Part shown: positions 21,791 through 31,700 of the stretch, in pieces
Position numbering within the stretch: position 1 is the first letter of the stretch
Layout of the letters: every line of letters begins with the position of its first letter
Assembly (NCBI RefSeq): GCF_932526225.1
Contig: NC_064043.1
Coordinates: 6,813,501-6,873,500, forward strand
DNA from: Nematostella vectensis
Lineage: Eukaryota; Cnidaria; Anthozoa; Actiniaria; Edwardsiidae
Direction of reading: 5' to 3'
DNA: 60,000 nt
Notes under the pieces: generated by a model
Told to the model about the DNA's origin: nothing
Database searches by the model: none
The model's input: only the letters and a program-made list of their open reading frames with translations
Position numbers and translations under genes: made by a program

Positions 21791-23689
21791 TTATCTTCTG
21801 CTATCGCAGCCGAGGTCTCTTGCAACTTGGCACAGGTTGTCCACGGCAGTATTAGCGATTTCACGCTGAAAACATACAAGTTTGGACATCAGTTCATAGC
21901 AAGGATTTAAAGGAGGGGGAGGGGGGGGTGCCCATTTATTAATATAAGATTGGGTTCGTTAATAAGGCGTGTCTTGCTTTTTTTAAAAGAGTTGAGGTGG
22001 GGGCGCAACATTATCGTCCGTAAACACTTTCAAAAATGATCAAGATCCCAAAATGCATTTTTCCCTTTTTAGTAAAGGTAAAAAAAAAGTCACCAAGAAG
22101 AAAATAATAGTGAGCCAAATACTACAATTCTAAAAAAAAAACGTCTTTAATTAGGAGTTGAATGTTTTATAGAATAGTAAAAGAATAGAAATAATTAGTC
22201 AAATAAAACAAGTTTAATTTGATCATCTGAACAGACGAAGCATTTCGTAATCTCTTATCCAAATGTTGAAAATGCTTAACATAATTTTAAAATGAGAGTC
22301 TTTGTCAACTATTTTTACATTGAAAGCCAGTGTGAAACAGCAGAATCTAAATCGGCTGATTTAGGATAGCTTTCGCAATATTTTCTATTAAAATCTTGGT
22401 TTTGAGGTGGTTATTTCGAGACTTCTTCACATAATTTGTTTTCCAATATCAAATAAAAATAACAAAAAAAGTTATTGCTGATAAAGACTCATTTAGCTGA
22501 CTATACTGCCTTAGGGCAGATGTAATACTCAAATGATATCCATGGTATCCCCCCCCCCTCCAGGCCTTTTTCTATTTTATATTTTTCTCTTGCATTTAGT
22601 CAAGTCACGAAAAAAAAATAATAGAATCCTTCATTAAGATACGGCAAAGGCAATAAACACAGCGACGGCAGAAAACAGTTAAAAGGCCAGACTTCTGAAT
22701 GCATTCTATCGTATAGATCTCAACTGGCCTCCACCTCAAACCAAGACGCTGAAACTCCACGTTTTCACGGATTATCGAGGACAAGGACGTTTAGCAGTAT
22801 AGACTCTCCTATCTCTGTGTTTTCTATTGTAGAAACAAAGTTTTCGGTCCTTTTTTTCTGTTTCGGAAAATGAAATTTAGCCTCGTGTCTAGATCTAGCG
22901 CTTTTGCTGCGTCGGGTCGAATCTGTTTTAAGGGACAACCCTTTGGTTTTTGGTTTGTAACACAAAAATCGACAAGAATTGTAAATGATGCTAAAATTTC
23001 TAGCGTCGAACTGAGATGGGACAATTGCTTTTATTTATTTTTTTATATTTTCTGCTCATAGTCACAGTCAGAGAGAGGAAAAGGTCATGAAAAACACTGG
23101 GACAGTGTTCTGGCCCGTACCCAGGGGGGGAGGGGGGTGCAGGGGTTTCGAACGCACTCCCCCACAACGGCCGAAGGTCTACTTTCGGTTCTCAATAGGC
23201 GTGCTCTTTTGTAGATTAAACTATAAAGCATGAGCTAGATCACTCTGGTTTGTAGCCAAATCCGACAATAAACGTTCCGTGTACTCTAAAGGCATAAAAC
23301 ATCCCTCTTTGTTCTTTTGGAGGTGGTCAAATTTTTTTATCAGAGAACTCACCATCCCCCCAGGAAAAATTAGGTCCACTTTTTCGAAATCCGCACCTCC
23401 CCCTCCCAGAAAAATCCTGGGTACGGGCCTGGTGTTATCAACTACTGAAGGTAGTTGGGTATTGTTTTATAAGATGTAAGTAGAAAGAGAAAAAAAGGGA
23501 AAAAAAGGAAAGATTGAGGGCCCCTTAAATACACCATTTTTCATGTTACGTTACCTCATACTCTCCTCTTTGAACATGTCGTTTTCCTGACCCCTTGATA
23601 AGCCCAGAAGTGAGCCCTTCGGTCCTCTGACAAAGACTCGCCACCATAACCAATAGTACCCCGATAAGCACCACACCTTTAGTAGTCAT
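21791..23689 (-). CDS. Small secreted peptide precursor, gene 2
   Basis: Exon 1 is 23689-23555 and exon 2 is 21865-21791 (minus), with the same splice sites and phase 0 as gene 1. The 45-codon first exon (signal peptide, GKR site) is identical to gene 1. The second exon differs by two replacements, Ala to Thr five residues in and Arg to Ser in the basic tail. The loop LCQVARDLGC is unchanged. An ATG 25 codons further upstream is open, but the start at 23689 gives a clean signal peptide and sits about 85 nt below the TATA (23773-23778). AATAAA at 21553-21548. Both copies are intact, so both may be expressed. Confidence 0.7.
23110..23431. mobile_element. MITE inserted in the intron of peptide gene 2, TSD GTGTT
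   Basis: Termini CTGGCCCGTACCCAGG and CCTGGGTACGGGCCTG are inverted repeats. The 5 bp GTGTT stands at both sides (23105-23109 and 23432-23436), and the unoccupied site with one GTGTT is seen in copy 1 near 17689-17693. GC-rich ends contrast with the AT-rich surroundings. No coding sequence. Confidence 0.85.
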
Positions 23690-24760
23690 GTTTAAGTCCT
23701 GGCGCCGATATTCTGTTATCACGATGTACGATGTGCAAAAGTCTTTCGTAAGGATGCAGTGCATTACGGACGCTTTATAGATCTTTCCGAAACTAAATTT
23801 AATTACGGCGTGTAGGAACTGCGTCGTAAATTAGAGACAGCCGTGCTTGAAATCCTGTCATTTGTTTAATAGAATCTTTAACTGGTTTGTAAACGCATCA
23901 AATGTCAAACCGATGCTGTCACACGAAGGCACACGAAATTGAAGGGGCTACAGGATACACGTCAAAACCTATTATATGCAGAGCAATAAGCTACTCTCGA
24001 ACTACCTCACGCACTTTCAAAAAGTCAAGAGATGAAAAAAAGATTAGAAAGTTTTGGAAAGCGAAAAATGCGTGTAAAAGCCGCGATTTTTAGTCAATTT
24101 TTATTTTTTCTTCACCCTTGCTCTAGAGGGGGCGGACCGTATTGGGATGTTTTTAGAATACTGTTTGGGATCTTTCGCTAGAAGGTTCTTAGCTCTTAAT
24201 AAAGCACCTTAATATCCGGATAATCATCCAGGTTTTAGCAACTGCCGATCAAGAGAAATCGCCACCTGTACAGGATTGTTTAATCTTTGCATTAAAAATG
24301 GATAGAGCGAGGATAAATGATGAGCTATAATCCAATGAAAACAAGACACACTTTTATATTGCGATATAGAATACAACAATTAGGAGAAAATTCTGCTTCC
24401 TAATTGTGTAAAAAAAAGGGATAATCGAAATAATTCATGCAATGGAAACTTCAATGTCTTTTAAAATACTGTATTCAATAGGCTTGATGTGTCCGTGTGC
24501 GGAGCGAACGTTCCTGCATATCCATCGTCACTCGTTCTGTCTCCGAAACAATGTCCGCATCCAATTCAACCAATTCAACCCCATTCAACCAATGCTATAC
24601 GAATTCGCGAAAATATGCGTTAGCCATTCTAAGAAATTCCAGGATAGCTTCAATGGTTCATTTGCTTTTCACTTTTTTATTTAAACTATTATTGTGATTA
24701 AATTCAAAAATCTTTTCATCTGCATATATAAAAACAGAAAATCGTTTTTTAAAGGACGCT

Positions 24761-26050
24761 TTCGGCTTCCCAGATGTCTTGCGCCCCAAGTCCCTCCTTT
24801 ACTACGTAATCTTGCAATTGATACTCAATCAAGAATCACTGTTAGAATGGTGTTTGGCAAGCAATGAAGTCCAACATTACACCTATTTCACAAAAGGTTG
24901 TCAGTGCAAGCGGCGAATGGCAAATGGCTTATAGGTACTAATTATTCGTAAAATTAAAGGTGTTAAATAAAATCCAGCAATGTTAGAGCGCATTGGTAAT
25001 CTTTAATGGATAATTGTTTTGATTTATCCATATTCTTCGAGACGCATGGTTAAGTTCGGTCGTAGAACTGCCATTTGCCAATCGCCATTTGCACTTTCAA
25101 CCTTTATTGAAATAGTTGTATGTAAGCCACACACAATGGCTTAAAAATATGGCTTCCGTTTTTTTGCCACGATCCCCCTGTAATGCGCCAGAAAAAAGAG
25201 TTTCGGATAAAAAAAATTGAAATCAATTAATCTTTCGCATTATTTTCTCTTTTATCGGATAATAACCTTTTACTCGATGAGAATTATGATAATCGTTTGT
25301 CCAATGATAATATCTTTAATTTGAATTTCACCATGTTTTATTAAACTTCCAATTATAGGAAGTTCTCCTAGATAGCTTCCGACAGCGCCTGCCTCCATGC
25401 CACCAGCCAATTCTATCGCAGCATGAGATTAGAAAATGACATTTTGTAAAGCGCCGGGAGTTCTGGACGCCGTTTAAAATTCGATCAACAAACTCTAATC
25501 ACCAGCACTGCAGGGCATGGAGACTTAATTCCAGAAGACGACAAGGGAGCGTTTAGGAAAAAGAAATTAAAATGTTGAGGAATTAAAAGCGTTTATCTCA
25601 AAGTCCACGGTAAAATAGGGAAAGGAAAATGCATTTTAATTTCCTTATCTATAAATACAATAGGCATTTTTTTCTGTTTCTTTTTTTTTTGCCTTGAAAG
25701 TGAACTTCAAGATAAAAACCATTAATCATGGATATTTTACTATCAACCTCACTTATTCCATTCCTTGTCTCCTGCTTTACAGGGGAGAGTTTTGCCAAGA
25801 GTATAACATATGGATCTGCGTGGTTTTCTGGTTATCGGACACATCAAAGCAATGATTTCAACCCTTAGCGCAACAATAAAATTCATGCGCAATCTAAATG
25901 GGCAGTTGTTGTATGTAGCCCCTTTAAACTTCTAATTCACCAATAAATTTATTATAATCTTTGTAGCCTTTAGGATCTCATTAATGAGAATTATTATTTG
26001 ACTACAAAAGATAAGCTACCAAAATATTTAACATACACTGAACAATTCTC
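24761..26050. other. Intergenic between the duplication and the third peptide gene
   Basis: AT-rich. The only candidate is a 46-codon frame at 25728-25868 (listed). A sequence pair near 24885-24920 and 25075-25110 (AATGGCAAATGGC / GCCATTTGCCAATCGCCATT) is a weak inverted repeat. Confidence 0.5.
25728..25868 (+). CDS. Possible 46-residue secreted peptide (weak)
   Basis: ATG at 25728, TAG at 25866. The first 20 residues are hydrophobic (ILLSTSLIPFLVSCF) and end in ESFA, like a signal peptide. The rest (about 23 residues, beginning KSITYGSAW) is polar and aromatic, with no cysteine. It lies in the peptide-gene neighbourhood on the same strand as gene 3. No splice sites, TATA or homology support it, and a frame of this size with a hydrophobic start can arise by chance in AT-rich DNA. 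Confidence 0.2.
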   Translation: MDILLSTSLIPFLVSCFTGESFAKSITYGSAWFSGYRTHQSNDFNP

Positions 26051-26054
26051 TTTT

Positions 26055-26305
26055 TAGTGCGTCTCGTAGTGTTCTCTCATTGGCTGGTATCGTTTTTCGC
26101 AGTGCGCTCTTATTGTTTATATCGTTTTTCGTATTGCGCTCTCATTGATTGGTATCGTTTTTCCCAATGCGCTCTCATTGGTTGGTATCGCTTTTCGCAA
26201 TGCACCCTCTTTGGTTGGTATCGTTTTCGCAAAGCACTTTCATTGGTTAATATCGTTTTCGCAAAGCACTTTCATTGGTTAATATCGTTTTTCGCAATGC
26301 ATTTT
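26055..26305. repeat. Minisatellite, ~41 bp unit, about 6 copies
   Basis: Units built on TTGGTTGGTATCGTTTTTCG followed by CAATGCGCTCTCA repeat with drift, the later ones shorter. Each contains CATTGGTT (inverse CCAAT). Confidence 0.8.
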
Positions 26306-27083
26306 AATCATTAAAAGGCTAGGGGAAGGTCTCCGTACATTTTCTTCGCAACCTGTTACTTCTGTAACCATGTACTCGTCGCAAAAAAATTTCCCAGATA
26401 TCCTTTGTATTGATTAAAAATAAGAAAAAACAATATCCATATCAATATTTGGGTGACCTTCAAACCCGCTCGGTCAATCTCTGGGAGGCCTGGGTCTAAG
26501 GGCTTTTCAAAATTAGTGAGATAAAAATTTGACCAAGCTGTCAGGTTTTTTTGGACAAATTCTTGCCACAAGTCTCAAATTGACAGGAATCAGCATTTTT
26601 CACCATATTTTCTGGAGATCAGGGAGCGGGAAAACTTTAGCTCTTCTAAATATGGGCATCAATGACCATATAAGGCAATGCAAACGAAGGACACTATCCT
26701 TGGGGAATATGTTTGATATGTGATTAGCCTATTTTTTAATTTCATACTTTTTTGCAGAAAAGCAGGTAAAACAACGCCTTGTTTAATCTATTATTTAAAT
26801 AGTGATGAGTCGCCCTTTTTCCACAAAGTACAAATCCTTTAAGCGGTGCTGACGTAGGCTTCGTTTGCTTGTGAATGGTTAACTAATAAACTTATCTTCT
26901 GAACGTACTTTTCCTAATTTACTTGTCTTTTTCATTTGTTTAGTAGCATCATTATTTATTCCAAAACACAAGAAGAAGAGAGGGTATTCCAAACCAGGTT
27001 GTACATAGGGTGTGGAATGTTCAAGAAAATATTTTCCCAGAGCAAGTAAGAGTGCAAAACGGTTGGAGAATTTTCGTCTTAAG
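26306..27083. other. Intergenic, no gene seen
   Basis: Short open frames on both strands (26356-26571 minus, 26529-26723 plus, 26879-27100 minus) with no domain, splice or repeat support. Confidence 0.5.
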
Positions 27084-27242
27084 GCTGATTCAGACAGCAA
27101 GATTTAATTGTACACAACCTGCCTACGACTTGTCTTTAGCCCTGTATTATACGCTACGTCTTTCGTAGCCGAACGTCGTAGCGGAGTCGAAGAGGTGTCG
27201 TAGGCAGGTCGCATACCACTAAATTGTGCTGTCTGAATCAGC
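27084..27242. mobile_element. 159 bp MITE with TIR GCTGATTCAGACAGCA
   Basis: Perfect 16 bp terminal inverted repeats (GCTGATTCAGACAGCA at 27084, TGCTGTCTGAATCAGC ending 27242). Subterminal similarity continues (CCTGCCTACGAC and GTCGTAGGCAGG). TTAA lies within 3 bp of each end, possibly the target site. Confidence 0.8.
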
Positions 27243-27735
27243 ATTTAAATTTCATGTTTAAATTAAATATATCAATATCATAAATACGTAACTAATGGAA
27301 AACGATCAGAGTCGAGAAAAAGAAACCAAGACAATCTGCATGATGATATAATACGTTTTTTGTCGGGGACTTTGGGGAGAGATAAAGAATGAAAATCATG
27401 TTTTGTTCCACGCGACTCTCAATATCACTTCAAACTTCTCAGCACCACGGCTTAATATGGGATTTTTGCTTCAAGTGTTTAACAGGGAGAACACTGTTTA
27501 ACATTGTCATTATTATGGGCGAAGAGCCATAGAATGTAAACAATACGTCAAACTAAGATTATGACGCAGCATTTTCACGCAGAAAATGGAGTCATACGAT
27601 TCGTTTCGTTTCTATAAAACGTGGTTAATTCCAGTAAATCCTTTAATATGTTTGTAAAAGCATTTTAACACCGTCCTTTGAGTGTAGGCAGCTTTTAACT
27701 AATGGCAATGAACGAGAGGGCACTCCTGCACTTCC

Positions 27736-27741
27736 TATAAA
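27736..27741 (+). promoter_or_regulatory. Candidate TATA box of peptide gene 3
   Basis: CCTATAAATTGG about 160 nt upstream of the ATG at 27898. If used, the leader is about 130 nt and contains an upstream ATG (27754-27756) whose short frame overlaps the start region. Confidence 0.35.
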
Positions 27742-27897
27742 TTGGTCCTTCTAACATGGATTCAGTTTCTGAACTTTTGTTTAGCGGGTCTTTATTTCGG
27801 AAGCTGGGGGAATTTATCTACAACAAAGAACAGAAAACACATAAAAGACATCTGGAGCGAATCTTAACGCACAGTATTTCGCTTGTGAATCGGAGAA

Positions 27898-28400
27898 ATG
27901 GCGACATCTAGCACGCAAAGTGTAGTCTTCAATGTGCTGGTGGTTTTGGTATTGTTGTCCGTGATAGAACTCGGGCAGACGTTAACACTTGGGCCTTGTA
28001 CCGGCTGCCCTGACCCGCCGTGTTGCAAAAGAAGACTAATAATCAAAAAGGTACCCGGACACTGAATTTTTAAGTTCTAATGTTTTTGTCTTCACTTATA
28101 TTTGTGCGTAGAAATTAGACGCTTCGTCTTGACGTACTTTTAATTAATAGTATAACTTCAAAAAGTTTAAAATACCTTAATCGTTAATTTTTTTTGTCCG
28201 CAGCATACATTAGTAACGTATGTATATTTTCCGATTTAACTAATAGGATAAAAGGCGCAAGTCCTCTGATATTGGGGTAAATGAAACTTTTTTTCCAGGA
28301 GATCCTTTCAAGACACCGAAAGCGCGACCTGTGTGCCGTAGTCCGTTCCATTCCATGTGGTTTTCAAGACACTCAAGAAAACAAAAACTCCTACTTTTAA
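27898..28400 (+). CDS. Small secreted cysteine peptide precursor, gene 3 (divergent paralogue)
   Basis: Exon 1 is 27898-28050 and exon 2 is 28299-28400, phase 0; the product is 84 residues. The donor AAG|GTACCC is weak, the acceptor TTTTTCCAG strong. Without splicing the frame stops four codons later. Exon 1 encodes a signal peptide (core VVFNVLVVLVLLSVI) then a cysteine cluster, C-T-G-C-P-D-P-P-C-C, ended by KRR. Exon 2 starts EI as gene 1 does (REI), has a basic RHRKR cleavage site, then the loop LCAVVRSIPC, and a polar tail. The order and phase match genes 1 and 2, and the loop aligns without gaps: L-C-x-V-x-R-x3-C. The exon 1 cysteine cluster is absent from genes 1 and 2. Unknown family. 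The opposite-strand frame here is a shadow. Confidence 0.6.
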
Positions 28401-28780
28401 AGAAACCTTCCCCCAATACCTCCCATACTTAGAAAAGCCGACGAACTGATGGCACTGAGAAATATCTCATAAGGACATGTCGAATGTAAAGAACAAAGAA
28501 TGGGTAAATTGAAGTCCTCGCCGCATGCTAGTTTACTGTTCGAAGTATCACTTTTCGTCTGACTTTAAGTGTAGTCATAACTACACTCTGATAGCTACCA
28601 CTTAAACTCTACTATAACTTCTACATCCAGTTTGGACTGTTATGTAATCTTTTCTTGAACGAAACCAGTTTATATAATCTATATATCATACAAACAACTG
28701 AAAAAGTAAATATAACCATTAATAGCTGCAGCATCCTGGAGTCCAGGTCAACCCCCACGTTCTGTTTAATGCGTGAACCC
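28401..28780. other. 3' flank of peptide gene 3
   Basis: AT-rich. No standard AATAAA was found before the minisatellite begins, so the transcript end is unclear. Confidence 0.4.
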
Positions 28781-28784
28781 CCCC

Positions 28785-31700
28785 CCCCCCCACCTTACCT
28801 ACTTTTGAATCCCCCTCCCCCATCCCCTAGCTCACCTACTGGAACTGCACCCTTCCTCCCCTTATCCCCTAGCACAACTATTCGAGCTGCACCCTTCCTC
28901 CCCCCATCCCCTAGCATACGTACTGGAACTGCACCCTTCCTCCCCCCATCCCCTAACCATCTACTCGAGCTGCACGCTTCCTCTCCCATCCCCTAGCACA
29001 CCTACTAGAACTGCACTCTTCCTCCCCCTATCCCCTAACACACCTACTCGAACTGCACCCTTCCTCCCCCCAACCCCTAGCACACCTACTGGAACTGCTC
29101 CCTTAGTCCCCCATCCCCTAACACACCTACTGGAACTGCACCCTTCTTCCCCCCATCCCGTAACACACCTACTGAAACTGCACCCTTACTCCCCTTATCC
29201 CCTAACACACCTACTGGAACTGCACCCTTCCTCCCCCATCCCCTAACACACCTACTGGAACTGCACCCTTCCTCCCCCATCCCCTAACACACCTATTGGA
29301 ACTGCACCCTTCCTCCCCCCATCCCCTAGCACACCTACTGAAACTGCTCCCTTCCTCCCCCATCCCCTAACACGCCTACTGGAACTGCACCCTTCCTCCC
29401 CTAGCACAACTATTTGAGCTGCACCCTTCCTCCCCCCATCCCCTAGCACACCTACTGGAACTGCACCCTTCCTCCCCTCATCCCCTAGCACACCTATTCA
29501 AGCTGCACCCTTCCTCCCCCCATCCCCTAATACACCTACTGGAACTGCACCCTTCCTCCCCCATCCCCTAACACACCTACTGGAACTGCTCCCTTCCTCC
29601 CCCATCCCCTAACACACCTACTCGAACTGCACCCTTCCTCCCCCATCCCCTAGCACACCTACTGGAACTGCACCCTTCCTCCCCCATCCCCTAGCACACC
29701 TACTGGAATTGCACCCTTCCTCCCCCATCCCCTAGCACACCTACTGGAACTGCACTCTTCCTCCCCCCATCCCCCTAACACACCTACTGGGACTGCTCCC
29801 TTCCTCCCCCATCCCCTAACACACCTACTGGAACTGCACCCTTCCTCCCCCATCCCCTAGCACACCTACTGGAACTGCACCCTTCCTCCCCCATCCCCTA
29901 GCACACCTACTGGAATTGCACCCTTCCTCCCCCCATCCCCTAACACACCTACTGGAACTGCTCCCTTCCTCCCCCATCCCCTAACACACCTACTGGAACT
30001 GAACCCTTCCTCCCCCCATCCCCTAACACACCTACTGGAACTGCTCCCTTCCTCACCCCATCCCCTAGCACACCTACTGGAACTGCACTCTTCCTCCCCC
30101 ATCCCCTAGCACACCTACTGGAACTGCTCCCTTCCTCCCCCATCCCCTAACACACCTATTGGAACTGCACCCTTCCTCCCCCCATCCCCTAGCACACCTA
30201 CTGAAACTGCTCCCTTCCTCCCCCATCCCCTAGCACACCTACTGGAACTGCACCCTTCCTCCCCTCATCCCCTAGCACACCTACTGAAACTGCTCCCTTC
30301 CTCCCCCATCCCCTAGCACACCTACTGGAACTGCACCCTTCCTCCCCCATCCCCTAGCACACCTACTGAAACTGCTCCCTTCCTCCCCCATCCCCTAGCA
30401 CACCTAATGGAACTGCACCCTTCCTCCCCTCATCCCCTAGCACACCTATTCAAGCTGCACCCTTCCTCCCCCCATCCCCTAGCACACCTACTGGAACTGC
30501 TCCCTTCCTCCCCCATCCCCTAACACACCTACTGGAACTGCTCCCTTCCTCCCCCATCCCCTAGCACACCTACTGGAATTGCACCCTTCCTCCCCCCATC
30601 CCTTAGCACACCTACTGGAACTGCTCCCTTCCTCCCCCATCCCCTAACACACCTACTGGAACTGCTCCCTTCCTCCCCCATCCCCTAACACACCTACTGG
30701 AACTGCACCCTTCCTCCCCTCATCCCCTAACACACCTACTGGAACTGCACTCTTCCTCCCCCCATCCCCTAACACACCTGCTGGAATTGCACCCTTCCTC
30801 CCCCATCCCCTAGCACACCTACTGGAACTGCACCCTTCCTCCCCCATCCCCTAGCACACCTACTGGAACTGCTCCCTTCCTCCCCCATCCCCTAACACAC
30901 CTACTGGAACTGAACCCTTCCTCCCCCCATCCCCTAACACACCTACTGGAACTGCTCCCTTCCTCCCCCATCCCCTAACACACCTACTGGAACTGAACCC
31001 TTCCTCCCCCCATCCCCTAGCACACCTACTGGAATTGCACCCTTCCTCCCCCATCCCCTAGCACACCTACTGGAACTGCACCCTTCCTCCCCCATCCCCT
31101 AACACACCTACTGGAATTGCACCCTTCCTCCCCCATCCCCTAGCACACCTACTGGAACTGCACCCTTCCTCCCCCATCCCCTAACACACCTACTGGAACT
31201 GCACCCTTCCTCCCCCATCCCCTAACACACCTACTGGAACTGAACCATTCCTCTCCCCATCCCCTAACACACCTACTGGAACTGCTCCCTTCCTCCCCCA
31301 TCCCCTAACACACCTACTGGAACTGAACCCTTCCTCCCCCCATCCCCTAGCACACCTACTGGAACTGCACCCTTCCTCCCCCATCCCCTAGCACACCTAC
31401 TGGAATTGCACCCTTCCTCCCCCCATCCCCTAACACACCTACTGGAACTGCTCCCTTCCTCCCCCATCCCCTAACACACCTACTGGAACTGAACCCTTCC
31501 TCCCCCCATCCCCTAACACACCTACTGGAACTGCTCCCTTCCTCACCCCATCCCCTAGCACACCTACTGGAACTGCACTCTTCCTCCCCCATCCCCTAGC
31601 ACACCTACTGGAACTGCTCCCTTCCTCCCCCATCCCCTAACACACCTATTGGAACTGCACCCTTCCTCCCCCCATCCCCTAGCACACCTACTGAAACTGC

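Larger units (their letters stand above)
21458..24760. repeat. Segmental duplication, copy 2 (contains peptide gene 2)
   Basis: Direct repeat of 15912-19260. The best conserved parts are the two exons, the proximal promoter and the 3' flank. The intron has suffered two large insertion/deletion events relative to copy 1. Confidence 0.9.
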
